A stretch of 64,000 nucleotides of DNA from Arundinibacter roseus (lineage in GTDB: Bacteria > Bacteroidota > Bacteroidia > Cytophagales > Spirosomataceae): positions 62,001 to 126,000 of the forward strand of contig NZ_SMJU01000006.1 of NCBI RefSeq assembly GCF_004348825.1. The letters are read 5' to 3'. Position 1 is the first letter of the stretch. The number at the start of each line of letters is the position of its first letter. Under the pieces are notes generated by a model, which had not been told where the DNA came from, searched no databases, and saw nothing but the letters and a program-made list of their open reading frames with translations. Position numbers and translations under genes: made by a program. Positions 36,668 through 43,441 of the stretch are shown here, piece by piece.

Positions 36668-37351
36668 TTACTGAAATGCCCAGCTAACAAATAGTCCGTA
36701 GTTGGGTTTGAATTCTTTTTGCGGTCCGTATTGGTCTAAATTTGTACCTGCTCCAAAATTTAAAGCATTCATTTTCAAACCTGCCCTGAGTTGCAAAAAA
36801 CTCCTTGCGTGATGATTTTCACGGGAATTATGAATATATAGAAACTGAACTCTACTGTACAAATTAAGATTTTTTTTGATCAAAGGTTTATATTCATATA
36901 TTCCAAAAAGCTCCGTATTTTTTGTTGAATTAAGAAACAATGAAGCAATGGTTACCGACACCCAATTTTTATTAGTGAACGAATGCTGTGCCCCTACAAG
37001 AGGAGAAAATCCTACCCGATTATTTATAGTGGCACCTCCCACAAACCCGAACCCTTTGTACATGGTATAGGTAACTAGTAAAGGAACAACCATATCCAGT
37101 TCTTCCAGATCATTTGCGTAACTTGAAGCTAAGGAAGAAACACTCAAAAAGCCCAATTTGCTTTCCGGTGAAAACTTCCGCTTGACAACCGTCTGAAAAT
37201 ACATTCGATTATTTCCTGCCATAAATTCAACCGGAATAGGAACTTTGGGCAAATTTTCCTGAGCCAAAATTTTCGTAAAAATTCCTGGCAATGAAAAGGT
37301 TACTACCAATAAAAACAGAGGGATAGCGACAGGCTGTTTTGACATTTGCAT
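36668..37351 (-). CDS. Predicted outer-membrane beta-barrel protein, unknown function
   Basis: An approximately 227-residue exported protein that I do not place in a named family. The signal peptide (PVAIPLFLLVVTFSLPGIFTKILAQ) is followed by alternating hydrophobic strands (SKLGFLSVSSLASSYAN, LFGIYEYKPLIKKNLNLYSRVQFLYI) and a C-terminus ending in a phenylalanine-containing strand (YGLFVSWAFQ), consistent with a small barrel. The start could be 37351 or 37345; an ATG at 37378 precedes the signal and is less likely. It lies just downstream of the Crp/Fnr regulator gene on the same strand, with a short palindrome between, so it may be a target of that regulator. Confidence 0.7.
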   Translation of the reverse strand: MQMSKQPVAIPLFLLVVTFSLPGIFTKILAQENLPKVPIPVEFMAGNNRMYFQTVVKRKFSPESKLGFLSVSSLASSYANDLEELDMVVPLLVTYTMYKGFGFVGGATINNRVGFSPLVGAQHSFTNKNWVSVTIASLFLNSTKNTELFGIYEYKPLIKKNLNLYSRVQFLYIHNSRENHHARSFLQLRAGLKMNALNFGAGTNLDQYGPQKEFKPNYGLFVSWAFQ

Positions 37352-37404
37352 ACAATTTGCTTTTTTAAACTGCTGCAAAGATTGGTAATTGAAGCAAGAA
37401 AAAT

Positions 37405-37420
37405 GTTGCTCTAAAGCAAC
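37405..37420 (-). terminator. Short palindrome downstream of the Crp/Fnr gene (terminator or regulator site)
   Basis: GTTGCT-CTAA-AGCAAC is a perfect 6-bp inverted repeat with a 4-base centre, followed on the minus strand by ATTTTTCTT. It lies 13 bases after the regulator stop and 54 bases before the barrel gene start. It can be read as a weak terminator or as a dimer-binding site for the neighbouring Crp/Fnr protein. Confidence 0.45.
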
Positions 37421-37433
37421 GTTTCTCCTAGGG

Positions 37434-38000
37434 CTATTGAGCTTTTAAACGACTCAAAGTATACGGTGTAACTCCAAGATAACTTGCAATTGTTTTGTTG
37501 GAAAGTCTGCTAAATACCATTGGCTGCTGTTCGAGCAGCCACTTTAACCGACCAAGGCTATCTGAGCCCTGAAAATCATAAATACGTTTTTGGGTGGTGA
37601 TGTAGGCCGATTCAAGTATGTTCCGGTAAATTTTATTAACTGCCGGCTCCTGTTCTACAAGATAGAAAAAATCAGTTTTACTGATAGAAAGTACCGTTGA
37701 TTTTTCCAGGCTTTGAATAGCCTCAATGGCAGGCTCTCCGGTTATTAAACTGGTAAATGACGTTCCAAACTTCCCTTCAAAAGCAAAATATCGGGTATTT
37801 TCTACGCCCTCAGTATTGACCGAAAATAGGCGTAAACATCCTGAAACTACAAAATAATTAAATTTGCAGACCTCGCCTTCACGCAGGAGGAATTCATTTT
37901 TTTTGACTAGTTTTTCTTTGAAGTATGGCGATAATTCATCAAGTTTTTCCTCCTGAATTTCGGTTCGCTCCCGAAAATATTTTTTTAGAGCTTCATGCAT
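37434..38000 (-). CDS. Crp/Fnr-family transcriptional regulator
   Basis: A 188-residue regulator. The cyclic-nucleotide-binding-like beta roll spans about residues 20-115 (KNEFLLREGEVCKFNYFVVSGCLRLFS; TRYFAFEGKFGTSFTSLITGEPA), a dimer helix follows, and the C-terminal helix-turn-helix is LSNKTIASYLGVTPYTLSRLK. The C-terminus stops right after the recognition helix, as in many Bacteroidota members of about 190 residues. I see no cysteine set for an FNR-type Fe-S cluster, and the ligand cannot be named. It lies upstream of the barrel protein on the same strand. The region in front of it (38001-38252) holds an inverted repeat. Confidence 0.9.
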   Translation of the reverse strand: MHEALKKYFRERTEIQEEKLDELSPYFKEKLVKKNEFLLREGEVCKFNYFVVSGCLRLFSVNTEGVENTRYFAFEGKFGTSFTSLITGEPAIEAIQSLEKSTVLSISKTDFFYLVEQEPAVNKIYRNILESAYITTQKRIYDFQGSDSLGRLKWLLEQQPMVFSRLSNKTIASYLGVTPYTLSRLKAQ

Positions 38001-38085
38001 ACATCATGCTATTGACAAGTAGGTCGGGTATAAAGTAAAAGTTATTGACTACTTATAATTTTCTAAAAATAAACAGTAGAAAAGT

Positions 38086-38222
38086 AAAGAGTCGTGAAAA
38101 TAGTTTATCAGTAGTAGATTACAAATTCAAAATATTAGCTTAAAGTTAGTAAATAAATGAGCTAAGTATCACCAAATCCTGAATAAACGAACCACAAAGA
38201 ATACCTATTTTCACGACTTTTT
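38086..38222. repeat. Inverted-repeat-bounded AT-rich intergenic segment
   Basis: GTCGTGAAAATAG (38091-38103) and its exact reverse complement CTATTTTCACGAC (38205-38217) bound about 101 bases of AT-rich sequence. With one mismatch the arms extend to about 18 bases (38086-38103 / 38205-38222). No ORF is seen inside. The segment lies between the Crp/Fnr start and the MBL-fold gene end, and fills most of the gap 38001-38252. It could be a small non-autonomous element or a long-range hairpin. Confidence 0.5.
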
Positions 38223-38252
38223 TTTTAATATTTGATCGTGAGAAAATCCCAT

Positions 38253-38933
38253 TTATAAACTTAAACTTCCGCCAATAGGCAGCAAATGCAACTCAATATT
38301 TGAGGTTTCGGCAGTCCGTTGTACTGCTTCTTTATCAATGACGATGTACGGAAACGTATCGTAGTGCATGCCAATAACCTGCTTTGTATTGACAAAATGC
38401 GCAGCCCGGCAGGCATCGTAGATATCCATGGTAAAATTGCTGCCTATGGGCAAAAATGCGAAGTCAATGTCGTACTCTTCACCAATAAATTTCATGTCAG
38501 AAAATAGCGCTGTATCTCCGGCAAAGTAAAACGTTTTACCCCCCAACTGAATCACAAAACCGTTGGCGCTGCCGCCGTAACTGCCATCGGGCAGGCTGCT
38601 TGAATGCATCGCAGCGACCATTTGTACCTGCCCAAACTCAAACGTCCACTTGCCTCCGGTGTTCATTGGATGCCCTTTTTCGACACCTTTGCCCTGAAGC
38701 CAACTGTAAATCTCATAGTTGGCTACTACCGTAGCGCCGGTTCGTTTGGCCAAATACTCCGCATCGGCAACGTGATCTTCGTGACCGTGTGATATAAAAA
38801 TATAATCGGCCTCAATCAGGTCTTTATCAATGGCATTTGCCAAAATATTGGGCGAAATAAAGGGATCAAAAAGAAGGCGATGATGGGCCGTTTCGATACC
38901 AAAGCAGGAATGTCCGAAATAGGTGATTTTCAT
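38253..38933 (-). CDS. UPF0173-type metal-dependent hydrolase (MBL fold)
   Basis: A 226-residue metallo-beta-lactamase-fold protein. I start at 38933 (MKITYFGHSCF), as the family begins there; an in-frame ATG 28 codons upstream is not supported. The metal motif HGHEDHVADAEYLA (HxHxDH) is intact, then VAAMHSSSLPDGSYGGSANGFVIQ and YFAGDTALFSDMK with the metal Asp, and the late GMHYDTFPYIVID. Such UPF0173 proteins are predicted Zn-dependent hydrolases with unknown physiological substrate. It is divergent from the DUF2157 gene at 39087. Confidence 0.93.
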   Translation of the reverse strand: MKITYFGHSCFGIETAHHRLLFDPFISPNILANAIDKDLIEADYIFISHGHEDHVADAEYLAKRTGATVVANYEIYSWLQGKGVEKGHPMNTGGKWTFEFGQVQMVAAMHSSSLPDGSYGGSANGFVIQLGGKTFYFAGDTALFSDMKFIGEEYDIDFAFLPIGSNFTMDIYDACRAAHFVNTKQVIGMHYDTFPYIVIDKEAVQRTAETSNIELHLLPIGGSLSL

Positions 38934-39086
38934 AAGCAATAAAAATAGTTGTACATTAGAATTGAGAAAACTCCCGGAAGGAATTTTATAAAAATACCGC
39001 CGGGACAGCAAATACAATTTGCTTCTTTTTTACCAAAAATACCAAGCCAACCTTCTTCATTTTTCTGTTTTTTTATTGAGAATGTT

Positions 39087-40049
39087 ATGAAAACACGCAC
39101 TGTCATTCAGGAACTTTTAGAAAAAAATCTACTTTCTGAACCGCAAGCTGAGCAGCTGCAAGCTTACGAAAGCCAAAAACCCGTCTCGCTGTATTACCTG
39201 CTACATATCCTGCTCTACGCATCCGTTTCCGCATTTATTGCGGGCATTGGCGTGTTGATTTATCAGAATATCGACAGCATCGGTCATTCGGTTCTCATTG
39301 GCGCACTTTGTCTGCTTATGCTCGCGTGTTTTGGCTATGTTTTTCAAAAATCTGCGCCGTTTCAGTGGCAGGCTTTTACTGACAGGCAGCCGATTTTGGA
39401 AGGTATTTTACTTTTGGGCTGCTTACTCTTTCTGGCGATTGAAGGCTACGTGCAGTATCAATATCAGCTCTTTGGCGAGCGCTACGGAGTGGCCGTACTG
39501 ATTCCGGCGCTGCTTTTTTTCTTCCTCTCCTACCGCTTTGATCATCAGGGAGTTTTGTCGCTAAGCCTCACCGCTTTTGCCTCCTGGGCCGGACTTACCG
39601 CCGCACCCTCACAGCTGCTCGTCAGCAACGATTTTTCAGATCCGGTCATTATTCATGCCGGATTGGCGGTAGGAGTTTTCTTTGTGGCGCTCGGAGTATT
39701 TTTGGCCCGAAAAGGAATAAAACCTCACTTTATGTATACCTACCTGCTCATAGCCGGAACGCTCTTTCTGGCCTCTGCGTCGGGTGGACTTTTCACGATT
39801 GATAGCTGGCAACTGTTGTATGCCGCACTTATAGCTGGCGGTTGCTGGTACTTTTATACCTATGCCCGCACGCACGGATCACTTTTGTTTCTGTTGCTTA
39901 GCGTAGTGTTTGGCTATACGGCCTTTACCTACCTGCTTTTTCACAACATCTCCATGGACGCAGGTTTTTTTCTAGGCAGTTTTTATTTTTTGGCAAGCGC
40001 TGCGGGAGTTGTCTGGTTTTTTCTCAATTTCAAAAAGCTTTTAAAGTAA
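39087..40049 (+). CDS. DUF2157-type integral membrane protein (first of tandem pair)
   Basis: A 320-residue polytopic membrane protein. I start at 39087 (MKTRTVIQELLEKN); an in-frame ATG 46 codons upstream adds improbable sequence. A cytoplasmic helical N-terminus (VIQELLEKNLLSEPQAEQLQAYE) precedes about eight to ten hydrophobic segments. The layout matches DUF2157 proteins, whose function is unknown. Its downstream neighbour begins nine bases after its stop and has a similar N-terminal helix, so the two look like diverged tandem paralogues that are cotranscribed. Confidence 0.85.
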   Translation: MKTRTVIQELLEKNLLSEPQAEQLQAYESQKPVSLYYLLHILLYASVSAFIAGIGVLIYQNIDSIGHSVLIGALCLLMLACFGYVFQKSAPFQWQAFTDRQPILEGILLLGCLLFLAIEGYVQYQYQLFGERYGVAVLIPALLFFFLSYRFDHQGVLSLSLTAFASWAGLTAAPSQLLVSNDFSDPVIIHAGLAVGVFFVALGVFLARKGIKPHFMYTYLLIAGTLFLASASGGLFTIDSWQLLYAALIAGGCWYFYTYARTHGSLLFLLLSVVFGYTAFTYLLFHNISMDAGFFLGSFYFLASAAGVVWFFLNFKKLLK

Positions 40050-40058
40050 ACATTTCTC

Positions 40059-41210
40059 ATGAAAGCCTACAACGAACAACTTCTGAAAAACGAGTCTATT
40101 CACAGGCAAGTGAAGGATTGGAGCGCCAAAAAGTTAATTTCGGAAGAAAATGCCCAAACGATCCGCGCCGCCTATCCCGAACTCCCTTACCGGCCACATT
40201 GGTTTGTGTGGGTCGGTCTGTTCTTTTTTACCTGGATTTGTATTTCGGCAGGGCTCCTGTTTTTAGCACCGTTTATTAGTATTCCGTCTGCTGAGAGATT
40301 TCTGCCGCCTATTTATGGGGTCGTGTTGTACTTTACTCTAAATCATTTAATTAAAACCCGAAAACTGCACTTCTCCGGCATTGATAACGTGCTGCAATAT
40401 GCCTGCATTGGGTTCTTTGCGCCATTGCTGTTTGATTTCATTGTTCCAAATTTCGATCAACCCTGGGCAATTGCCTTGCTCTTTTTACCCTTGTTGCTCT
40501 TTTTTACGTATCGCTACGGCGAGCCGCTCATTGCGCTTGGCACATTGTTGACCATTTTATTTATTGTAGCCTCCCTTGCCGTTGAGTCGCCACTTGGCAA
40601 GGCACTTTTACCCTTTATTTTGATGGCTATTGCGCTGTTGGTAGCGTGGGCGTTGGCAAAATTCAGGGCACAACCAAAGAGTTTTTATTGGGAAACTGCA
40701 CTTTGGGTAGTACAAATAGCTGCACTTTCTATCGTGTACCTTACCGGAAACTACGCGGTAGTGCGTGAGGGCAACGCCTTGCTGAATGACCTTCCTGATC
40801 CTTCGCCCGAAATACCCTATGCAGGCCTTTTCTGGCTCTTTACCTTTCTGATTCCTTTGGTTTATCTCGGAATCGGAATTCGCAAAAAGCAACTCATGTA
40901 TCTGATTATCAGTATTTTCTTTGCGGTAGGATCAATTCTTACCTGGGTTCAGTACCATCCCGTAATTTCGGGCCCGTGGCTTAGCGTGCTACTTGGCGGC
41001 GTCGGCATGGGGCTTGCCTTTTTTCTGATAAAGTACCTAAAAACCGAACGCAATGGTTTTATCAGCACGCCTGAACCTATTTCAGAAACGGCTCTATTTG
41101 TCGGGAATATCGTAGCAACGCAGCTGTCGTCTACGGTTTCAGACACACAACCCGACCTCCGCTTTGGAGAAGGCGATTTTGGCGGTGGCGGCGGTGAGGG
41201 GAGCTATTAG
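40059..41210 (+). CDS. DUF2157/DUF4401-like integral membrane protein (second of tandem pair)
   Basis: A 383-residue membrane protein with a soluble N-terminal helix (RQVKDWSAKKLISEENAQTIRAAYPE) that parallels the first gene's N-terminus, then roughly ten hydrophobic segments (for example FVWVGLFFFTWICISAGLLFL and WLSVLLGGVGMGLAFFLI). The C-terminus is a polar tail ending FGEGDFGGGGGEGSY, glycine-rich as in TPM-domain proteins. No function is known. It follows the first gene by nine bases. A palindromic intergenic repeat (41233-41288) lies just beyond its stop. Confidence 0.85.
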   Translation: MKAYNEQLLKNESIHRQVKDWSAKKLISEENAQTIRAAYPELPYRPHWFVWVGLFFFTWICISAGLLFLAPFISIPSAERFLPPIYGVVLYFTLNHLIKTRKLHFSGIDNVLQYACIGFFAPLLFDFIVPNFDQPWAIALLFLPLLLFFTYRYGEPLIALGTLLTILFIVASLAVESPLGKALLPFILMAIALLVAWALAKFRAQPKSFYWETALWVVQIAALSIVYLTGNYAVVREGNALLNDLPDPSPEIPYAGLFWLFTFLIPLVYLGIGIRKKQLMYLIISIFFAVGSILTWVQYHPVISGPWLSVLLGGVGMGLAFFLIKYLKTERNGFISTPEPISETALFVGNIVATQLSSTVSDTQPDLRFGEGDFGGGGGEGSY

Positions 41211-41232
41211 GGGAAAGGGGAATTTGGAGCCA

Positions 41233-41288
41233 TTGTTGGTGTTTTCACCTACAACAGGCTGCCAATGTGTCCTTGGTAAAACACCAAC
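41233..41288. repeat. Palindromic intergenic repeat with two exclusive hairpins
   Basis: Two foldings compete. A long-range stem pairs GTTGGTGTTTT (41235-41245) with AAAACACCAAC (41278-41288), and a local hairpin forms in 41233-41254 (GGTG-TTTT-CACC with outer TTGT/ACAA). The 11-mer GTTGGTGTTTT recurs in the hairpin at 31716-31726. It may be a terminator after the membrane-protein pair or a dispersed repeat; copy number must be counted in the genome. Confidence 0.5.
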
Positions 41289-41335
41289 GACGGCTAGGAT
41301 TTACAATACTTATTGAAATAGAAAAAATATATTTA

Positions 41336-42463
41336 CTAATTCTGAAAAGTTTCATCTAGGAATTTCATGATTTCTTCATCATTATTTTTAGAATAACCAA
41401 CGTGTTTCTTTACTATTTTTCCATCTCCATCAACAAGCAAAGTTGTTGGTATACTTCCATCAAAACTAAATAGTTCTTTGGAATACATATTAACTTCTTT
41501 ACTCATGATCAACTGTCGCCAGGGCATCTTTTCATAATTTAGAGCTTTCTTCCAATCAGCACTATCTTCATCAAGAGAAATAGAAACCATATCAAATAAC
41601 TTCTGATTTTCAAATTTTTTGTGTATTCGTTTTAGATCAGGTATTTCTTTGCGACAAGGTCCACACCATGAAGCCCAAAGAACTACCAAATGGATGCGTT
41701 TTCCCGGTATCAAAATATTCCTTTGCTGGTTGCTTACATCCGGCAGTAAAGTCGTATTCAACTTCCTGGTAGATCGTAACTTTATATAGTTTTCTACACG
41801 CTTTCCGGCATTACTATTTCTGACTTCAGGATCAAATCTCTCAAAAAAAGTCAGCGCTCGTTTCGTATTCATGGAGTGAGCTAACTTTTCAAACTCAAAA
41901 AACACATGATACGAATAAGGGTACTTATCCAACATCCCATTAAGATGGGAAATAGTGTAGCGGGTCGGAAACCTAACGGTATCTTCGAGATAAACCTTAG
42001 TCTGAATATCAAATTCCCGATCACCTTTAAAGGAAGATGAAAATGATTTGTGTTTCACTTTGGAATCAAAAAGCTCTCCGGATAGTTCCAGAAGGTTCTC
42101 TTCTAACATAATGGTACTCGTAGCCATAGGTTTCGATTTGTACTTTGCCTTAGTATCGAACATGAATACTCTTCTCACGCTATCGCCATGAGCAACATGC
42201 AGAAAGTGTATATATTTGGGCTCAAAGTCAATTCCTTTGATGATTTCAAGCACAAATTTTCCATTTTTGGTATTAACTGAGTCTATCTCTTGACGCCAGT
42301 CTCCTATATATAATGTACCATCTGGGAGATTTTTGATATTCCCTTTAATTATAATTGTATCTTTTTTTGCATATTCTTTACAATTTGAAAGGAAAATAAG
42401 TAAACAAACAAGAATTAATTTTACTTGAATTTCAGATAGGTTTCTGATTTTATAATCTTGCAT
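41336..42463 (-). CDS. TlpA-like thioredoxin-fold lipoprotein with N-terminal DUF4369-like domain
   Basis: A 375-residue periplasmic or outer-membrane thiol protein. I start at 42463 (MQDYKIRN), giving a lipobox LSNC at Cys28; an ATG ten codons upstream is possible. The N-terminal half (IIKGNIKNLPDGTLYIGDWRQEIDS...) resembles DUF4369 domains found ahead of TlpA. The C-terminal half is a TlpA/AhpC-TSA-type thioredoxin fold with WASWCGPCRKEIP and DMVSISLDEDSADWKKAL. It probably reduces or isomerises disulfides. The gene and its upstream region look clearly more AT-rich than their neighbours, which hints at acquisition, although I did not compute base composition. Confidence 0.9.
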   Translation of the reverse strand: MQDYKIRNLSEIQVKLILVCLLIFLSNCKEYAKKDTIIIKGNIKNLPDGTLYIGDWRQEIDSVNTKNGKFVLEIIKGIDFEPKYIHFLHVAHGDSVRRVFMFDTKAKYKSKPMATSTIMLEENLLELSGELFDSKVKHKSFSSSFKGDREFDIQTKVYLEDTVRFPTRYTISHLNGMLDKYPYSYHVFFEFEKLAHSMNTKRALTFFERFDPEVRNSNAGKRVENYIKLRSTRKLNTTLLPDVSNQQRNILIPGKRIHLVVLWASWCGPCRKEIPDLKRIHKKFENQKLFDMVSISLDEDSADWKKALNYEKMPWRQLIMSKEVNMYSKELFSFDGSIPTTLLVDGDGKIVKKHVGYSKNNDEEIMKFLDETFQN

Positions 42464-42550
42464 ATTGTTGATTATTAATAAAATATGAGTCAAATTTTAT
42501 TATTTTTTAAAGAATTATAAAAAATAATAAATAGATTTAATATTTTTTAA

Positions 42551-42558
42551 CAAATCTA
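42551..42558 (-). promoter_or_regulatory. Candidate -7 element upstream of the TlpA-like gene
   Basis: The minus strand reads TAGATTTG, matching TAnnTTTG, 88 bases before the ATG at 42463 and close behind the stop of the DsbD-N-like gene. No TTG lies at the expected -33 distance. Confidence 0.25.
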
Positions 42559-42574
42559 CATTTTAACCATTTCC

Positions 42575-43042
42575 TTAAAATTCTACGTCAATCTTTTCGG
42601 ATTTTTTTACTACCACTCCTTGCTGTCTTTGTACATCCTCACTCATCGCCATGTAATCAATCGATAGTTGTGCACGTCCTGTTGCTTTTGTTTTTACAAA
42701 GCGCTGACGAATGCTCCCACGATCCTGCATGACCACGTAACTTTCGTCTAATCCTGAACTATGGTATAGTTTCGTATTGGAAAAGTCAGGGACACCCACT
42801 GCCATACAATTTTCTGTTTGCGTTATTTTTACATGCAATCCTACACTCAGGCTGTCCTTATCCTCTTTTTCAGCGTATAGATACCACATTGGCGCAATGG
42901 AAGCATCCATCCGCACAGTAATGGTATCATTTCCGGCATTCCTTTCTACCGTATAACTCCACAAAACAGGGGTCATTTCCTGGGCTATGCCTACTGACAA
43001 TGTACTGAACCAACTAAGCAGGGTGATAAGAAGGGTTTTCAT
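42575..43042 (-). CDS. Exported protein resembling the DsbD N-terminal domain, without visible catalytic cysteines
   Basis: A 155-residue exported protein; I start at 43042 (MKTLLITLLSWFSTLSVGIAQ, a signal peptide) instead of an ATG 28 codons upstream. The mature sequence has the DsbD-N/DsbC-like beta-sandwich pattern: a conserved WSYTVER, NDTITVRMDASIAPMWYLYAEKE, and a late TKATGRAQLSIDYMAMSEDVQRQ. In typical DsbD N-domains the last block contains a reactive cysteine pair; here it reads YMAMSED and no cysteine pair is present. The only Cys (ENC) is elsewhere. It may be a structural relative. It lies 111 bases upstream of the TlpA-like gene on the same strand, which hints at a shared thiol-related role. 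Confidence 0.7.
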   Translation of the reverse strand: MKTLLITLLSWFSTLSVGIAQEMTPVLWSYTVERNAGNDTITVRMDASIAPMWYLYAEKEDKDSLSVGLHVKITQTENCMAVGVPDFSNTKLYHSSGLDESYVVMQDRGSIRQRFVKTKATGRAQLSIDYMAMSEDVQRQQGVVVKKSEKIDVEF

Positions 43043-43312
43043 TTTGAATGGCAATTTATTAGGTGTAGCTATAAACAGAAGATCAAAATTGTAGACTAAG
43101 CCGCCGTTTTTGAAAAAGCCATACATCTCTTTTTGAAGGCAGCACGTGGCTACGGATCGAAGCAGGAAGCGGCAGAATGAGGGGCTTGCTAGTCATGTGG
43201 TTCAACAGAGGGAAATAGTTGATAGAATGATATGATCAAAAGTCAGAGACATCTCCCATAAATCCTATTCATTCATGAATAATTTATATAGAGGCTCGGA
43301 AATATGACGTCA
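43043..43312. other. Intergenic region without a recognisable complete gene
   Basis: I find no RNA gene, repeat or supported ORF here. On the minus strand it follows the MazE/AbrB-like fragment, where a MazF-type toxin would be expected; I read the frames and saw no toxin-like start or motif. Confidence 0.4.
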
Positions 43313-43441
43313 TCATCGGTTTTTTGCCGCATCTCTAATCCATTCTACCCAACTTTCTTCCTTTTTTAGCATCTTCGGGACAAGAATCACCTTGCCCTCC
43401 CGAACCTGTAATATACTTTCATGTTTTAAGGATATAATCAT
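43313..43441 (-). pseudogene. MazE/AbrB-type antitoxin-like C-terminal fragment
   Basis: The 42-residue translation from the ATG at 43441 has the shape of the C-terminal half of a MazE/AbrB-type antitoxin: a strand LQVREGKVILVPK followed by an acidic, Trp-containing tail (KEESWVEWIRDAAKNR). The expected N-terminal strand-loop that binds DNA (typically KWGNSxAVRIP) is absent. Upstream the frame runs into the divergent amidase gene, and its ATG overlaps the amidase ATG by two bases. It is more likely a remnant than a working gene. A random ORF cannot be excluded. Confidence 0.35.
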
